DNA of 8,274 bases. Origin: Bdellovibrionales bacterium. GTDB taxonomy: Bacteria; Bdellovibrionota; Bacteriovoracia; Bacteriovoracales; Bacteriovoracaceae. Each line of letters begins with the position of its first letter. Position 1 is the first letter of the stretch. Below are positions 1 through 5,766 of the stretch, one piece after another. The translations under genes were made by a program, and so were the position numbers. The notes beneath the pieces were generated by a model, which saw only the letters and a program-made list of their open reading frames with translations, had not been told where the DNA came from and made no database searches. The stretch is from NCBI GenBank assembly GCA_023250775.1, contig JAHFAA010000156.1, positions 1-8,274 on the forward strand, given 5' to 3'.

Positions 1-357
1 AGACACATCAATAAACGGCAATAATTTCAAAATTTCTTCTGTTGTTCCCGATTTGGAAATTAATACCAGCACATCCTGGGCCCTAAGACGTCCCAAATCC
101 CCGTGCAAGGCCTCAGTAGGATGAAGAAAAAATGCCGGGCGCCCAAGAGAACAGAAAGTTGCCGCCAATTTGATGGCGATGTGACCAGATTTGCCAACTC
201 CACAAAAAATTACCTGAGCATCCTGCTGAATGAGTTCATCAAAAAGGACAGACAACGCTTCAATTTGCTTCTTTCCCAGACGTTCGCTGGCCTTTTCTAA
301 TGCCTGCGCCTCCAGGTGGAGAACATTCTGCATAATGGACAGCAAATGGTTGGACAT
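1..357 (-). CDS. kdsD: Arabinose-5-phosphate isomerase (KdsD/KpsF/GutQ family), N-terminal part, gene cut by left edge
   Basis: Enzymes of this family interconvert D-ribulose 5-phosphate and D-arabinose 5-phosphate, the first step towards Kdo for lipopolysaccharide, in the cytoplasm. Only the first 119 codons are visible and the frame is open to the edge. They form the start of an SIS (sugar isomerase) domain. A helical lead is followed by GVGKSGH at residues 53-59 (the KSG loop with the family's conserved lysine), HPTEALHGDLG at 79-89 and SKSGTTEE at 101-108. Family members run to about 320-330 residues with two C-terminal CBS domains, which would lie outside the window. The ATG at 357 follows an AAGAAG stretch that could be a weak ribosome site. 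The gene is divergent from the lipoprotein gene at 435. GutQ and KpsF cannot be separated from KdsD on this fragment. The family call is firm and the exact paralogue is not. Confidence 0.93.
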   Translation of the reverse strand, partial: MSNHLLSIMQNVLHLEAQALEKASERLGKKQIEALSVLFDELIQQDAQVIFCGVGKSGHIAIKLAATFCSLGRPAFFLHPTEALHGDLGRLRAQDVLVLISKSGTTEEILKLLPFIDVS

Positions 358-434
358 AAAAATTCTTCTTTTTTTATGGGCCCAAGGCCTGGTAAGATAG
401 TAGTGTGATCAAAAAAACTATCTTAGAAACTACA
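358..434. promoter_or_regulatory. Divergent intergenic region between kdsD and the lipoprotein gene
   Basis: This 77-base gap must hold the start signals for two genes reading away from each other. On the plus strand TAAGAT at 393-398 resembles a -10 box. If it is one, transcription would begin near 404-407, which would make the GTG at 405 too early and favour the ATG at 435. The upstream T-rich run at 364-375 is a poor -35 match. No clear promoter was found for kdsD. The boxes are inferred by eye only. Confidence 0.3.
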
Positions 435-980
435 ATGAATCTTGCGAAGTGTAAACTTAGGCTCGGTCTTCTCATCGCTCTCGTGGCGAGTGTCGGCATG
501 ATCATTTCATGCTCCTCCTACAAAGACTTCCAATACATGACTGACGAATTGGAAATTCCTACAAAAGTTTTCAAGGCCGATTACGCCCAGACGTGGCAAG
601 CAGTTTTATCCGTCATGAAAAGTTACGATCTTGAACTGCAAAACCAAGAGGCCGGAATCATCAAAACCCGATGGGTCGATAATACACTGGAGCTAAACTT
701 TGCCGATTCATTCGGTTCCTCAGACTCCGTGAAGTCTGCCAAATTCAAAGTCATCGTTAATGTGATCAAAGGCTTTCGGGGATCGCGCGAAGTTACGAAG
801 GTCACAGTCTTTAAACGCCAGATGGTCAACCACGATTTTTTAACCGGCTGGAAAGTTGTCCCTTCAGATCAAATTTTGGAAGAGACAATCTTATATCGAA
901 TTGAACGAACGGTGTTAATCGACAACAAACTCAAGAAGATTGAAGAGAATAAGAGTAAAGAACAAGAGGCTTCGTTCTAG
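435..980 (+). CDS. BamC-like outer-membrane lipoprotein (putative)
   Basis: The protein has 181 residues from the ATG at 435. It starts with a basic, then hydrophobic, signal peptide and a lipobox IISC with the acylated cysteine at residue 26, so it is predicted to be a lipoprotein. The mature part has a stretch at about 50-82 (TWQAVLSVMKSYDLELQNQ, then IIKTRWVDN). This resembles the helix-grip repeats of BamC, where a W-x-x-V-L helix leads into a strand ending in a TxW motif. BamC is an accessory lipoprotein of the beta-barrel assembly machine. One such domain fits here, against two in E. coli BamC. The C-terminal tail is lysine/glutamate-rich. A GTG at 405 would add ten residues. ATG 435 was chosen because it gives a compact 25-residue signal peptide, although no good Shine-Dalgarno precedes either start. 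The lipoprotein call is strong. The BamC relationship rests on pattern resemblance only. Confidence 0.8.
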   Translation: MNLAKCKLRLGLLIALVASVGMIISCSSYKDFQYMTDELEIPTKVFKADYAQTWQAVLSVMKSYDLELQNQEAGIIKTRWVDNTLELNFADSFGSSDSVKSAKFKVIVNVIKGFRGSREVTKVTVFKRQMVNHDFLTGWKVVPSDQILEETILYRIERTVLIDNKLKKIEENKSKEQEASF

Positions 981-1810
981 ATTGTTTTGGTCGACACCAA
1001 ATAGTGTGACCAGTACTGCTTCTTAATCATGCGAGTGCCCTTGGGGGCTTCCTTCCCGGTGATTTTTTCCAGAGAGGCATTAATCTCATCAAACACATCA
1101 GTGTATTTGTCTTTTTGAATCATCGTGAGCAAGGGATCTCTGGCCTTTTCAAAACGCAAATCGCCGATTGCTGTAATGACTTCCTTGATGATATTTGCAC
1201 GCTTGGTGGCCTTCTTCGCTTCATAATAATTGCGCTTATCATACAGCATGGCCCAAACATTGGGCGCCAGCTGATTCAGCTTGAGATCGCGAATATTGGC
1301 CAAGGCCTGGGTTCGTACAATCAAAGAATCATCCTTGAGAGTTTGGGCATACAAATGCGCCATTTCATGCTGGCGTAAGGCCAAGAGAACTTTAAGCGAT
1401 GCCAATCGCATCACCCATGAAGGATGGGCGGTGAATTTGCCGATGAAGGGAGCGGCCTTCTTACCCATGGCACGTCCGAGCATGAAAGTTGCAATCCAGC
1501 GTGATTTGTCAGGATATTTACCGTTTTTCATTACTTCAATCAAGGCGGGAACGGCCCGGCCGCTTAGCCCTCTAATTTCTTTATTGAAAGCATCCAATTC
1601 CTTTTTATCCTTAAATCCTGCTTGGAACTTTAGCAAAAGTCGCTTCGTGATCTCATCACTTTCTTTTCGACTGATAACGGGAGCTGCTTTTTCTTCTGGT
1701 GCGACTTTACCCTTTGCTTCTGGTGCAGGAGCTTTTGCAGGTGTGAGATTTGCAAAACTCACAGGAGAAAACACACTCAAAACCATAAAGAAACTTAGAA
1801 CCAATTTCAT
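977..1810 (-). CDS. Exported HEAT-repeat protein of unknown function
   Basis: The protein has 277 residues. A signal peptide covers about residues 1-20, with a likely signal peptidase I site after SFA. An alanine/proline/lysine-rich linker follows at about 22-47. An all-helical domain at about 50-250 contains HEAT-like helical repeats, best seen at 84-95 (RAVPALIEVMKN), 130-147 and 160-176. HEAT repeats form curved scaffolds for protein binding, so a periplasmic scaffold or adaptor role is possible, but no enzyme motif is visible. A start at 1825 is also open. The start at 1810 was chosen because AGGAG at 1818-1822 lies 7 bases before it and because the signal peptide then begins cleanly with MKLVL. 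The gene follows the coiled-coil protein gene by 22 bases, so the two are probably co-transcribed. Its stop overlaps the stop of the facing lipoprotein gene. The specific function is not recognised. Confidence 0.82.
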   Translation of the reverse strand: MKLVLSFFMVLSVFSPVSFANLTPAKAPAPEAKGKVAPEEKAAPVISRKESDEITKRLLLKFQAGFKDKKELDAFNKEIRGLSGRAVPALIEVMKNGKYPDKSRWIATFMLGRAMGKKAAPFIGKFTAHPSWVMRLASLKVLLALRQHEMAHLYAQTLKDDSLIVRTQALANIRDLKLNQLAPNVWAMLYDKRNYYEAKKATKRANIIKEVITAIGDLRFEKARDPLLTMIQKDKYTDVFDEINASLEKITGKEAPKGTRMIKKQYWSHYLVSTKTI

Positions 1811-1817
1811 AGGAATT

Positions 1818-1822
1818 CTCCT
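1818..1822 (-). promoter_or_regulatory. Ribosome binding site fixing the HEAT-protein start
   Basis: Reads AGGAG on the minus strand, 7 bases before the ATG at 1810. It lies immediately after the alternative ATG at 1825, so it cannot serve that start. Confidence 0.7.
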
Positions 1823-1832
1823 CATTATTTTC

Positions 1833-2783
1833 TTAGCCTAACATTTTTTCAAATTCGCTCAATAATTCTTCTGCCGATTTTTGCTCATTTTCTCCAGCAG
1901 TTGGAGCATCGGGAAGTGCGTCAGGAGGCGCTAATTTTTCGTCGGAAGCTGGCGTCGGTAATTCATCATCAGCAGGGGCCGCGGCCAAAGCTGGCTCAGC
2001 TTCGGCAACAGGTTCTTCCACCACCTCTTCCACAGGAGCAGGATCTGGGGCCTTGGCAGCAGGAGCAGGCGTAGGAGGAGCTGCCACTTCAACTTTGCCG
2101 CCCTTGAGCTGGGCGATTGTGGCCTTGAGTTGCTCGTTTTCTTGCTGGAGACGTTTGAGATTGGCCAAATCTTCTTCAATAATTTCATATTCCATCAAGC
2201 GCTCTTTTAATTCATCACGCTCTTTGGTCACTTTGCCCAGTTCCGCTTTTATCGCCGCATCACCACCGCTTCCGGCAGAAGCTGTCGCCAATTCTTTCTG
2301 CAATCGTGCGACTTCTTTTTTTAACAGTTGAACCTCTTCGCTTGAGGCCCCCCCTTTTCCGGCAGAAGCAGCAGCATCACTTAGACGCGCCTCCAAATCC
2401 GCAATCGTTCGATCTTTTTCTTTGAGACGCGCATGCATGGAAGAAATTTCAGCATTTTTCTGAGCGACAACTTCATCATTGGCGCCAGAATTGACAGGGC
2501 CACTTCCTAAACCACTTACGGGAAAAATTGAAGGAACTCCATCCGGCAGATCCATGCCCCCTCCTCGAAAGAGAGAGGATTTCAGAGCACTGGAATTTTG
2601 GATAATGGAATCCAGATAATTTTTTATGACAGAGGCCGGGATCTGATGAGTTAGTTGATGAAATTTGCGACGATAATAAATCCAATAAACAACAATCAAA
2701 CATCCGAAGAGGCCCGTCAGCGCGAGCGCAAGCGCGATGATTTCATCTGTAAAATGCGTTGATAAGCGAAAAATCTCATTCAC
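1833..2783 (-). CDS. Membrane-anchored coiled-coil protein with Ala/Pro/Glu-rich tail, unknown function
   Basis: The protein has 316 residues from the GTG at 2783. A single transmembrane helix spans about residues 14-36. It is preceded by a short acidic N-terminus and followed by YYRRK, so by the positive-inside rule the long C-terminal part should be cytoplasmic. A variable glycine-rich stretch follows (about 74-102). Heptad-type coiled coil runs over about 105-137, 148-168 and 178-228, broken by two similar small-residue hinges (ASAGKGG and ASAGSGG). Residues 233-298 are low-complexity Ala/Pro/Glu/Asp. The last 14 residues (SAEELLSEFEKMLG) return to an amphipathic helix, which looks like a short docking peptide. 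The layout suggests a scaffold or tether and no enzyme motif is seen. A GTG at 2789 is also possible, but GGAGAGG at 2789-2795 is better spaced for 2783. The HEAT-protein gene follows 22 bases downstream. The family is not recognised. Confidence 0.82.
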   Translation of the reverse strand: MNEIFRLSTHFTDEIIALALALTGLFGCLIVVYWIYYRRKFHQLTHQIPASVIKNYLDSIIQNSSALKSSLFRGGGMDLPDGVPSIFPVSGLGSGPVNSGANDEVVAQKNAEISSMHARLKEKDRTIADLEARLSDAAASAGKGGASSEEVQLLKKEVARLQKELATASAGSGGDAAIKAELGKVTKERDELKERLMEYEIIEEDLANLKRLQQENEQLKATIAQLKGGKVEVAAPPTPAPAAKAPDPAPVEEVVEEPVAEAEPALAAAPADDELPTPASDEKLAPPDALPDAPTAGENEQKSAEELLSEFEKMLG

Positions 2784-2889
2784 CGTCACCTCTCCATGGT
2801 AAAAGCAAAGGCATGCATTAATGATAACCGAAATTCCAATAGCTCAACAGAGAGGGATTTCAATTCACAATAAAAAATATCCGACTTTT
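2784..2889 (-). promoter_or_regulatory. Leader region of the coiled-coil/HEAT gene pair
   Basis: These 106 bases separate the coiled-coil gene from the IMPase gene upstream on the same strand, enough for a separate promoter. On the minus strand a TATCAT hexamer (about 2822-2827) matches five of six -10 positions. TTGAGC lies 15 bases upstream as a weak, short-spaced -35. The ribosome site GGAGAGG (2789-2795) precedes the GTG. No hairpin with a T-run was found after the IMPase stop, so read-through is also possible. Confidence 0.3.
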
Positions 2890-3735
2890 TTATTTTTTTA
2901 CAAATTTGAGAAGGGAGTTAAAGAGCGGCATTCGGGCAGCAATAATAGAACTTTGAAAGGGAGTAAACTCTTTTCCCTTAAAGTCGGCCACCTTCACCCC
3001 AGCTTCGAGGCAAATAATTCCAGCTGCCGCCACATCCCAGGGGGCCAGCCCCGACTCCCAAAATCCATCAAAAGTACCTCGGGCCACATAACAAAGATCG
3101 AGGGCGGCCGAGCCCATCCGTCTCACTCCTCGAGCGGACTGAACTAATTTTTTGAAATAGCTAAATTCGCTCAACAAAGTTTGCCCTTTTTCGGTGGTAA
3201 AACCTGTCACGAGAAGGGTGTCTCGGAGCTTTTTAGAATTGCGCCGGGGCTTTAAACGAACAGCACGACCGCCGTCCTTAAAATTGGCAAAATAAGCACC
3301 CCCGCCTTGATAAGCATAAAAGCAATCCCCATTACTCGGACGATAAACGACTCCCATCACGGGAGACCCAAAGTGCATGAGTGAGATGGCGATCGCATAA
3401 TAATCCATGCCATTAACAAAGTTGGTGGTTCCATCCAATGGATCGACGGCCCAAGACCATTCACTTTCGATATAGAATTTGGGGTCAGCGCCTTTAGTTC
3501 CATATCCACGATAATCCGACTCTTCTGCTAGAATAAGATCAAGGGGGAAGGACTTTCGAATTCTTTTTAACAAATATTCTTCGCTCGCCAGATCGGCTTC
3601 GGAAACCACTCCCAAGGTCTTCTTATGCGAAATTTTGAGAGAATCGAGTTTGCGTTGATACTTGACGGTGATGACTCCCGCACCTTTTGCCCAATTTAGA
3701 ACCATGTTACAAATTTTTTTATAATCGCGTTTCAT
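2890..3735 (-). CDS. Inositol-monophosphatase-family phosphatase (SuhB/IMPase-like)
   Basis: The 281 residues span a full-length IMPase-fold, Mg2+-dependent phosphatase, close to the usual 260-280. The metal-site motifs are all present: AEES at 70-73 (the first Glu is the expected ligand), WAVDPLDGTTNF at 95-106 (D98 and D101 as ligands, with GTT binding the phosphate) and APWDVAAAG at 231-239 (D234 as ligand). Substrates in this family include myo-inositol 1-phosphate, histidinol phosphate, 3'-phosphoadenosine phosphates and fructose bisphosphate. The sequence alone does not settle which applies here. SuhB is the usual proteobacterial annotation, and in E. coli it also acts in rRNA antitermination. 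The ATG at 3735 directly abuts the yacG stop (TAAATG), and the GAGAGTGAG in the end of yacG can act as ribosome site, so translation is probably coupled. Catalysis looks intact. Confidence 0.93.
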   Translation of the reverse strand: MKRDYKKICNMVLNWAKGAGVITVKYQRKLDSLKISHKKTLGVVSEADLASEEYLLKRIRKSFPLDLILAEESDYRGYGTKGADPKFYIESEWSWAVDPLDGTTNFVNGMDYYAIAISLMHFGSPVMGVVYRPSNGDCFYAYQGGGAYFANFKDGGRAVRLKPRRNSKKLRDTLLVTGFTTEKGQTLLSEFSYFKKLVQSARGVRRMGSAALDLCYVARGTFDGFWESGLAPWDVAAAGIICLEAGVKVADFKGKEFTPFQSSIIAARMPLFNSLLKFVKK

Positions 3736-3945
3736 TTAGTTCTCACTCTCTTCATCATTATCATTATCAGTTTTTTCTGCTTCATCGATGGGATCACTAC
3801 AAGGAATGGCGTAGTCACCTTCCAACCATCTGCCTAAATCAATCAGCTGGCATTTCTCTCTGCAAAAAGGTCGAAATTCCGAGTCATGATAGTTGAATTT
3901 ATGCCCACAAGTTGGACACTTGACCAATAACTCTTTTTTTGTCAC
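3736..3945 (-). CDS. yacG: DNA gyrase inhibitor YacG (zinc-binding)
   Basis: The 69 residues match the small YacG family, which binds GyrB and inhibits DNA gyrase in E. coli. The zinc ligands are C10, C13, C28 and C32 (CPTCG, then FRPFC and KC). The family signature LIDLGRWLEGDYAIP follows at about 34-48. The C-terminal 19 residues are strongly acidic and probably disordered, as in the E. coli protein, whose tail contributes to gyrase binding. The start is a GTG at 3945 with TAGGA 8 bases upstream. That site overlaps the stop codon of the aminotransferase gene, so the two genes are probably translationally coupled. In E. coli yacG lies in a cluster with coaE, which makes its presence beside CoA genes here mildly suggestive. 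Confidence 0.95.
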   Translation of the reverse strand: MTKKELLVKCPTCGHKFNYHDSEFRPFCREKCQLIDLGRWLEGDYAIPCSDPIDEAEKTDNDNDEESEN

Positions 3946-3955
3946 GACGAGATTC

Positions 3956-4756
3956 CTACTTCAAGTTGGTGATATGCAATTTTAATTCTTTCACTAGCTC
4001 GTTGGTCAAGGAATTTGAACTGGAAAAAAAATAATTCCCTATCCGCTCTACCGGCCGGATCAGTTGACCACAGTTGGTCAAAAAAGCTTCGGTCATCTTT
4101 TCCAGCTCCATCAAAGCGATGGGCCGTTCAAAGATTTGAAGTCCGAGTTTTTTCGCCATCGTGACAACTTGTTCACGCACAATTCCACCTAAACAACTCC
4201 CCTCGACTATCGCAGGAGTATGAAGTTCTCTCTGGGCGTTGAGAAAGAAAATATTGCTGGTACTAGTTTCGCTGACAAATTTTTGTGGTCCATGCCAGAA
4301 CAAGACATCATCCATTCCTTGGGTTATCGCCCATTCTCTACCAAGAGTTTCAATTTTATAATTGCCTCCCTTCACATCAGTCGGAAGAGTGCGTGTTCTC
4401 TCCTCTAAGGCCAGCGCCAATTTCTGGGGCGTATGGGATAAAACCTGGGCCTCCCAGGCATAAAAATCCAATTGCAAATTCGCCTCGACGCGCCTGATAG
4501 TGGGACGCCCCATCCATTCTCGCCCCTGAAAATATTTTGCAAATTGCCTCTGTCCATCTTGCAAATTGATGAGCAATGAATCCCAGTTGTGATCGCGGGC
4601 AAGAAAATATGCTCCGCGTTTTAGTCGTTCAAGATGATGATCCCACCAGGGAATCACCGTACCGAAGGCCCGAAAAGTGCTGAACGCAACATCGCCATAA
4701 AAAACGGGCGTAACTTCACAAATGTCATTGTTAGAATAGCGATAGATCGTGGCCAA
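3956..4756 (-). CDS. Class IV (fold-type IV) PLP-dependent aminotransferase or aminodeoxychorismate lyase
   Basis: The protein has 266 residues. It carries the class IV hallmarks: an arginine-rich HHLERLKRGA element at 40-49 and KGGNYKIE at 129-136, where K129 is the likely PLP lysine. It also has a G-x-DDVLFW strand (147-154), SETSTSNIFFL (162-172) and a LGGIVRE phosphate-binding turn (189-195). This superfamily includes IlvE (branched-chain aminotransferase), Dat (D-amino-acid transaminase) and PabC (4-amino-4-deoxychorismate lyase). The length fits PabC or Dat better than IlvE (about 300), while the K-x-G-N-Y motif looks IlvE-like, so the subfamily is left open. The start is TTG at 4756, the only in-frame candidate before an upstream stop at 4772-4774. 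A strong GAGGGGGAG lies just upstream. The gene heads a minus-strand unit with yacG and the IMPase gene, and is divergent from the CoA cluster. Confidence 0.93.
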   Translation of the reverse strand: MATIYRYSNNDICEVTPVFYGDVAFSTFRAFGTVIPWWDHHLERLKRGAYFLARDHNWDSLLINLQDGQRQFAKYFQGREWMGRPTIRRVEANLQLDFYAWEAQVLSHTPQKLALALEERTRTLPTDVKGGNYKIETLGREWAITQGMDDVLFWHGPQKFVSETSTSNIFFLNAQRELHTPAIVEGSCLGGIVREQVVTMAKKLGLQIFERPIALMELEKMTEAFLTNCGQLIRPVERIGNYFFSSSNSLTNELVKELKLHITNLK

Positions 4757-4806
4757 GTACTCCCCCTCGGACTATGCTTGCCTCAGATTATTCGATGAGG
4801 CCCCCT
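4757..4806. promoter_or_regulatory. Compact divergent control region between the aminotransferase and the CoA gene cluster
   Basis: Fifty bases separate the TTG start on the minus strand from the ATG on the plus strand. The minus-strand ribosome site GAGGGGGAG lies at 4760-4768, and the plus-strand site GAGG at 4797-4800. This leaves about 30 bases between them, so promoters of the two units must overlap each other or extend into the opposite coding region. No convincing -35/-10 pair was found. Confidence 0.4.
4797..4800 (+). promoter_or_regulatory. Ribosome binding site favouring the 4807 start of the KARI-like gene
   Basis: GAGG lies 6 bases before the ATG at 4807. The in-frame ATG codons at 4774 and 4795 lie upstream of it or overlap it, and have no Shine-Dalgarno of their own. 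Confidence 0.55.
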
Positions 4807-5766
4807 ATGTACATGGCAAATCCCATCCAAAATAAAAGACTCTTCATTCTTGGTCTCGGCTCACAAGGTAAGGCCTGGGCGCAAAATTGGCAGGACCAAA
4901 AAATTCCCTTTCACATTTTATCTCGAGGATCAAAAAATACTCTGGAAGAAATTCAGAAACTAAACCTCTCGCATCAGCTGCTTCAAGAATGGCGGCCACA
5001 GGCCCACGATATTTTCGTGATGCTTATTCCCGATCATACTCACAAACAAGTTCTAGAATTTTTCGCCCAGCGAGGGCGCGAAATTCCCCTCACTTTTATT
5101 TACGCTCACGGAGTTAGTTACACTCAATATCATTGGAACAAAATTTATCCAAGCTGGTCCCATCTGCTCCTGGCACCCAAGGCCATCGCCTCTGAAGTTC
5201 GTGCCAACTACCTCTCCCATGAACCTTTGGCTGCGGTTTATTCGACTGAAGGAAGCAGCGACAAAGACGCCGAAAAACTTGTGCTTTTTTTGGCGCGGGA
5301 ACTGGGGATTAATCAAGGCCCTTTCAAGACCACCTTCCAAGAGGAAACACGGGCCGATCTCTTCTCTGAACAGGCCCTTTTGTGCTCGCTTTTGCCTTAC
5401 GGTGCCCGAATCGTGTTCGAAAAAATGCTTGAGAGAGGCATTTCACGCGAAGTCGCTTACTTAGAATGTTGGAGAGAAGTAAAACTCATTGCTGACGCGA
5501 TGATTAAATTTGGCCCTGAAAATTTTCACAAATTAATTAGCCCTAATGCCCTCTATGGCGGAGAGAAGGCGCGCCACATCATTTTTGACAAGTCATTCCA
5601 TGCCAAGCTAGATAAACTCGCCTCCGAGATTTGGTCCGGGTCTTTTTTTGAAGAAATTATGGAACAGGACTTTGACGCGCTAAGACGCAAGGTTACTGAA
5701 GACTGGTCCAAGACCACTTTGGCCCAGACACACAACACGATGGAGAAAAAACGTGTCGGTCTATAA
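4807..5766 (+). CDS. Ketol-acid reductoisomerase (IlvC)-family protein in the PanE position; possible ketopantoate reductase
   Basis: The 319 residues cover a short (class I) KARI. The N-terminal Rossmann domain has GLGSQG at 16-21, and RGSK at 40-43 is the expected NADPH-phosphate contact. Then come AHG with H101 and APKA with K125. The C-terminal knotted domain has EETRADLFSEQ (metal ligands D184, E188), YLEC (E220), REVKLI (E224) and ISPNALYG (S245). The spacing of these residues fits class I KARIs as remembered. KARI converts acetolactate to dihydroxyisovalerate with NADPH and Mg2+, and some IlvC enzymes also reduce ketopantoate. The gene leads a cluster with panB, coaX and coaBC, which suggests the pantoate step. 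Departures from canonical KARI lie near the active site (IA for the usual PG after APKA, CSLL for CGGL, ALYGG for AEYG). ATG 4807 was chosen over 4774 because GAGG at 4797-4800 precedes it. The family is secure and the reaction is inferred. Confidence 0.88.
   Translation: MYMANPIQNKRLFILGLGSQGKAWAQNWQDQKIPFHILSRGSKNTLEEIQKLNLSHQLLQEWRPQAHDIFVMLIPDHTHKQVLEFFAQRGREIPLTFIYAHGVSYTQYHWNKIYPSWSHLLLAPKAIASEVRANYLSHEPLAAVYSTEGSSDKDAEKLVLFLARELGINQGPFKTTFQEETRADLFSEQALLCSLLPYGARIVFEKMLERGISREVAYLECWREVKLIADAMIKFGPENFHKLISPNALYGGEKARHIIFDKSFHAKLDKLASEIWSGSFFEEIMEQDFDALRRKVTEDWSKTTLAQTHNTMEKKRVGL

Noticed and set aside
378..390. A short hairpin (GGGCC, loop CAA, GGCCT) between kdsD and the lipoprotein gene, considered as a terminator
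   Set aside because: The stem is only five pairs. No T-run follows it in either direction, and both flanking genes read away from it.
1281..1841. A 186-codon plus-strand reading frame opposite the HEAT-protein gene
   Set aside because: It is antisense to a gene with a signal peptide, ribosome site and repeat structure. Its translation shows no domain, and it has no ribosome site of its own.
2881..2900. The T-rich run at the end of the IMPase gene, considered as a terminator
   Set aside because: On the transcribed strand it reads as an A-run and no GC-rich stem lies beside it. It encodes the lysine-rich C-terminus and stop codon.
2821..3147. A plus-strand frame of 108 codons opposite the IMPase gene
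   Set aside because: It overlaps the catalytic C-terminal half of a clear IMPase-family gene, and the predicted protein has no recognisable features.
3956..4756. Firm naming of the class IV aminotransferase as ilvE, pabC or dat
   Set aside because: Visible motifs are shared across the superfamily. Length and the lysine motif point to different subfamilies, so no symbol was given.
4774..4806. The upstream ATG at 4774 as start of the KARI-like protein
   Set aside because: No Shine-Dalgarno precedes it. The extra 11 residues have no counterpart in KARI, whose Rossmann strand starts soon after the 4807 ATG.
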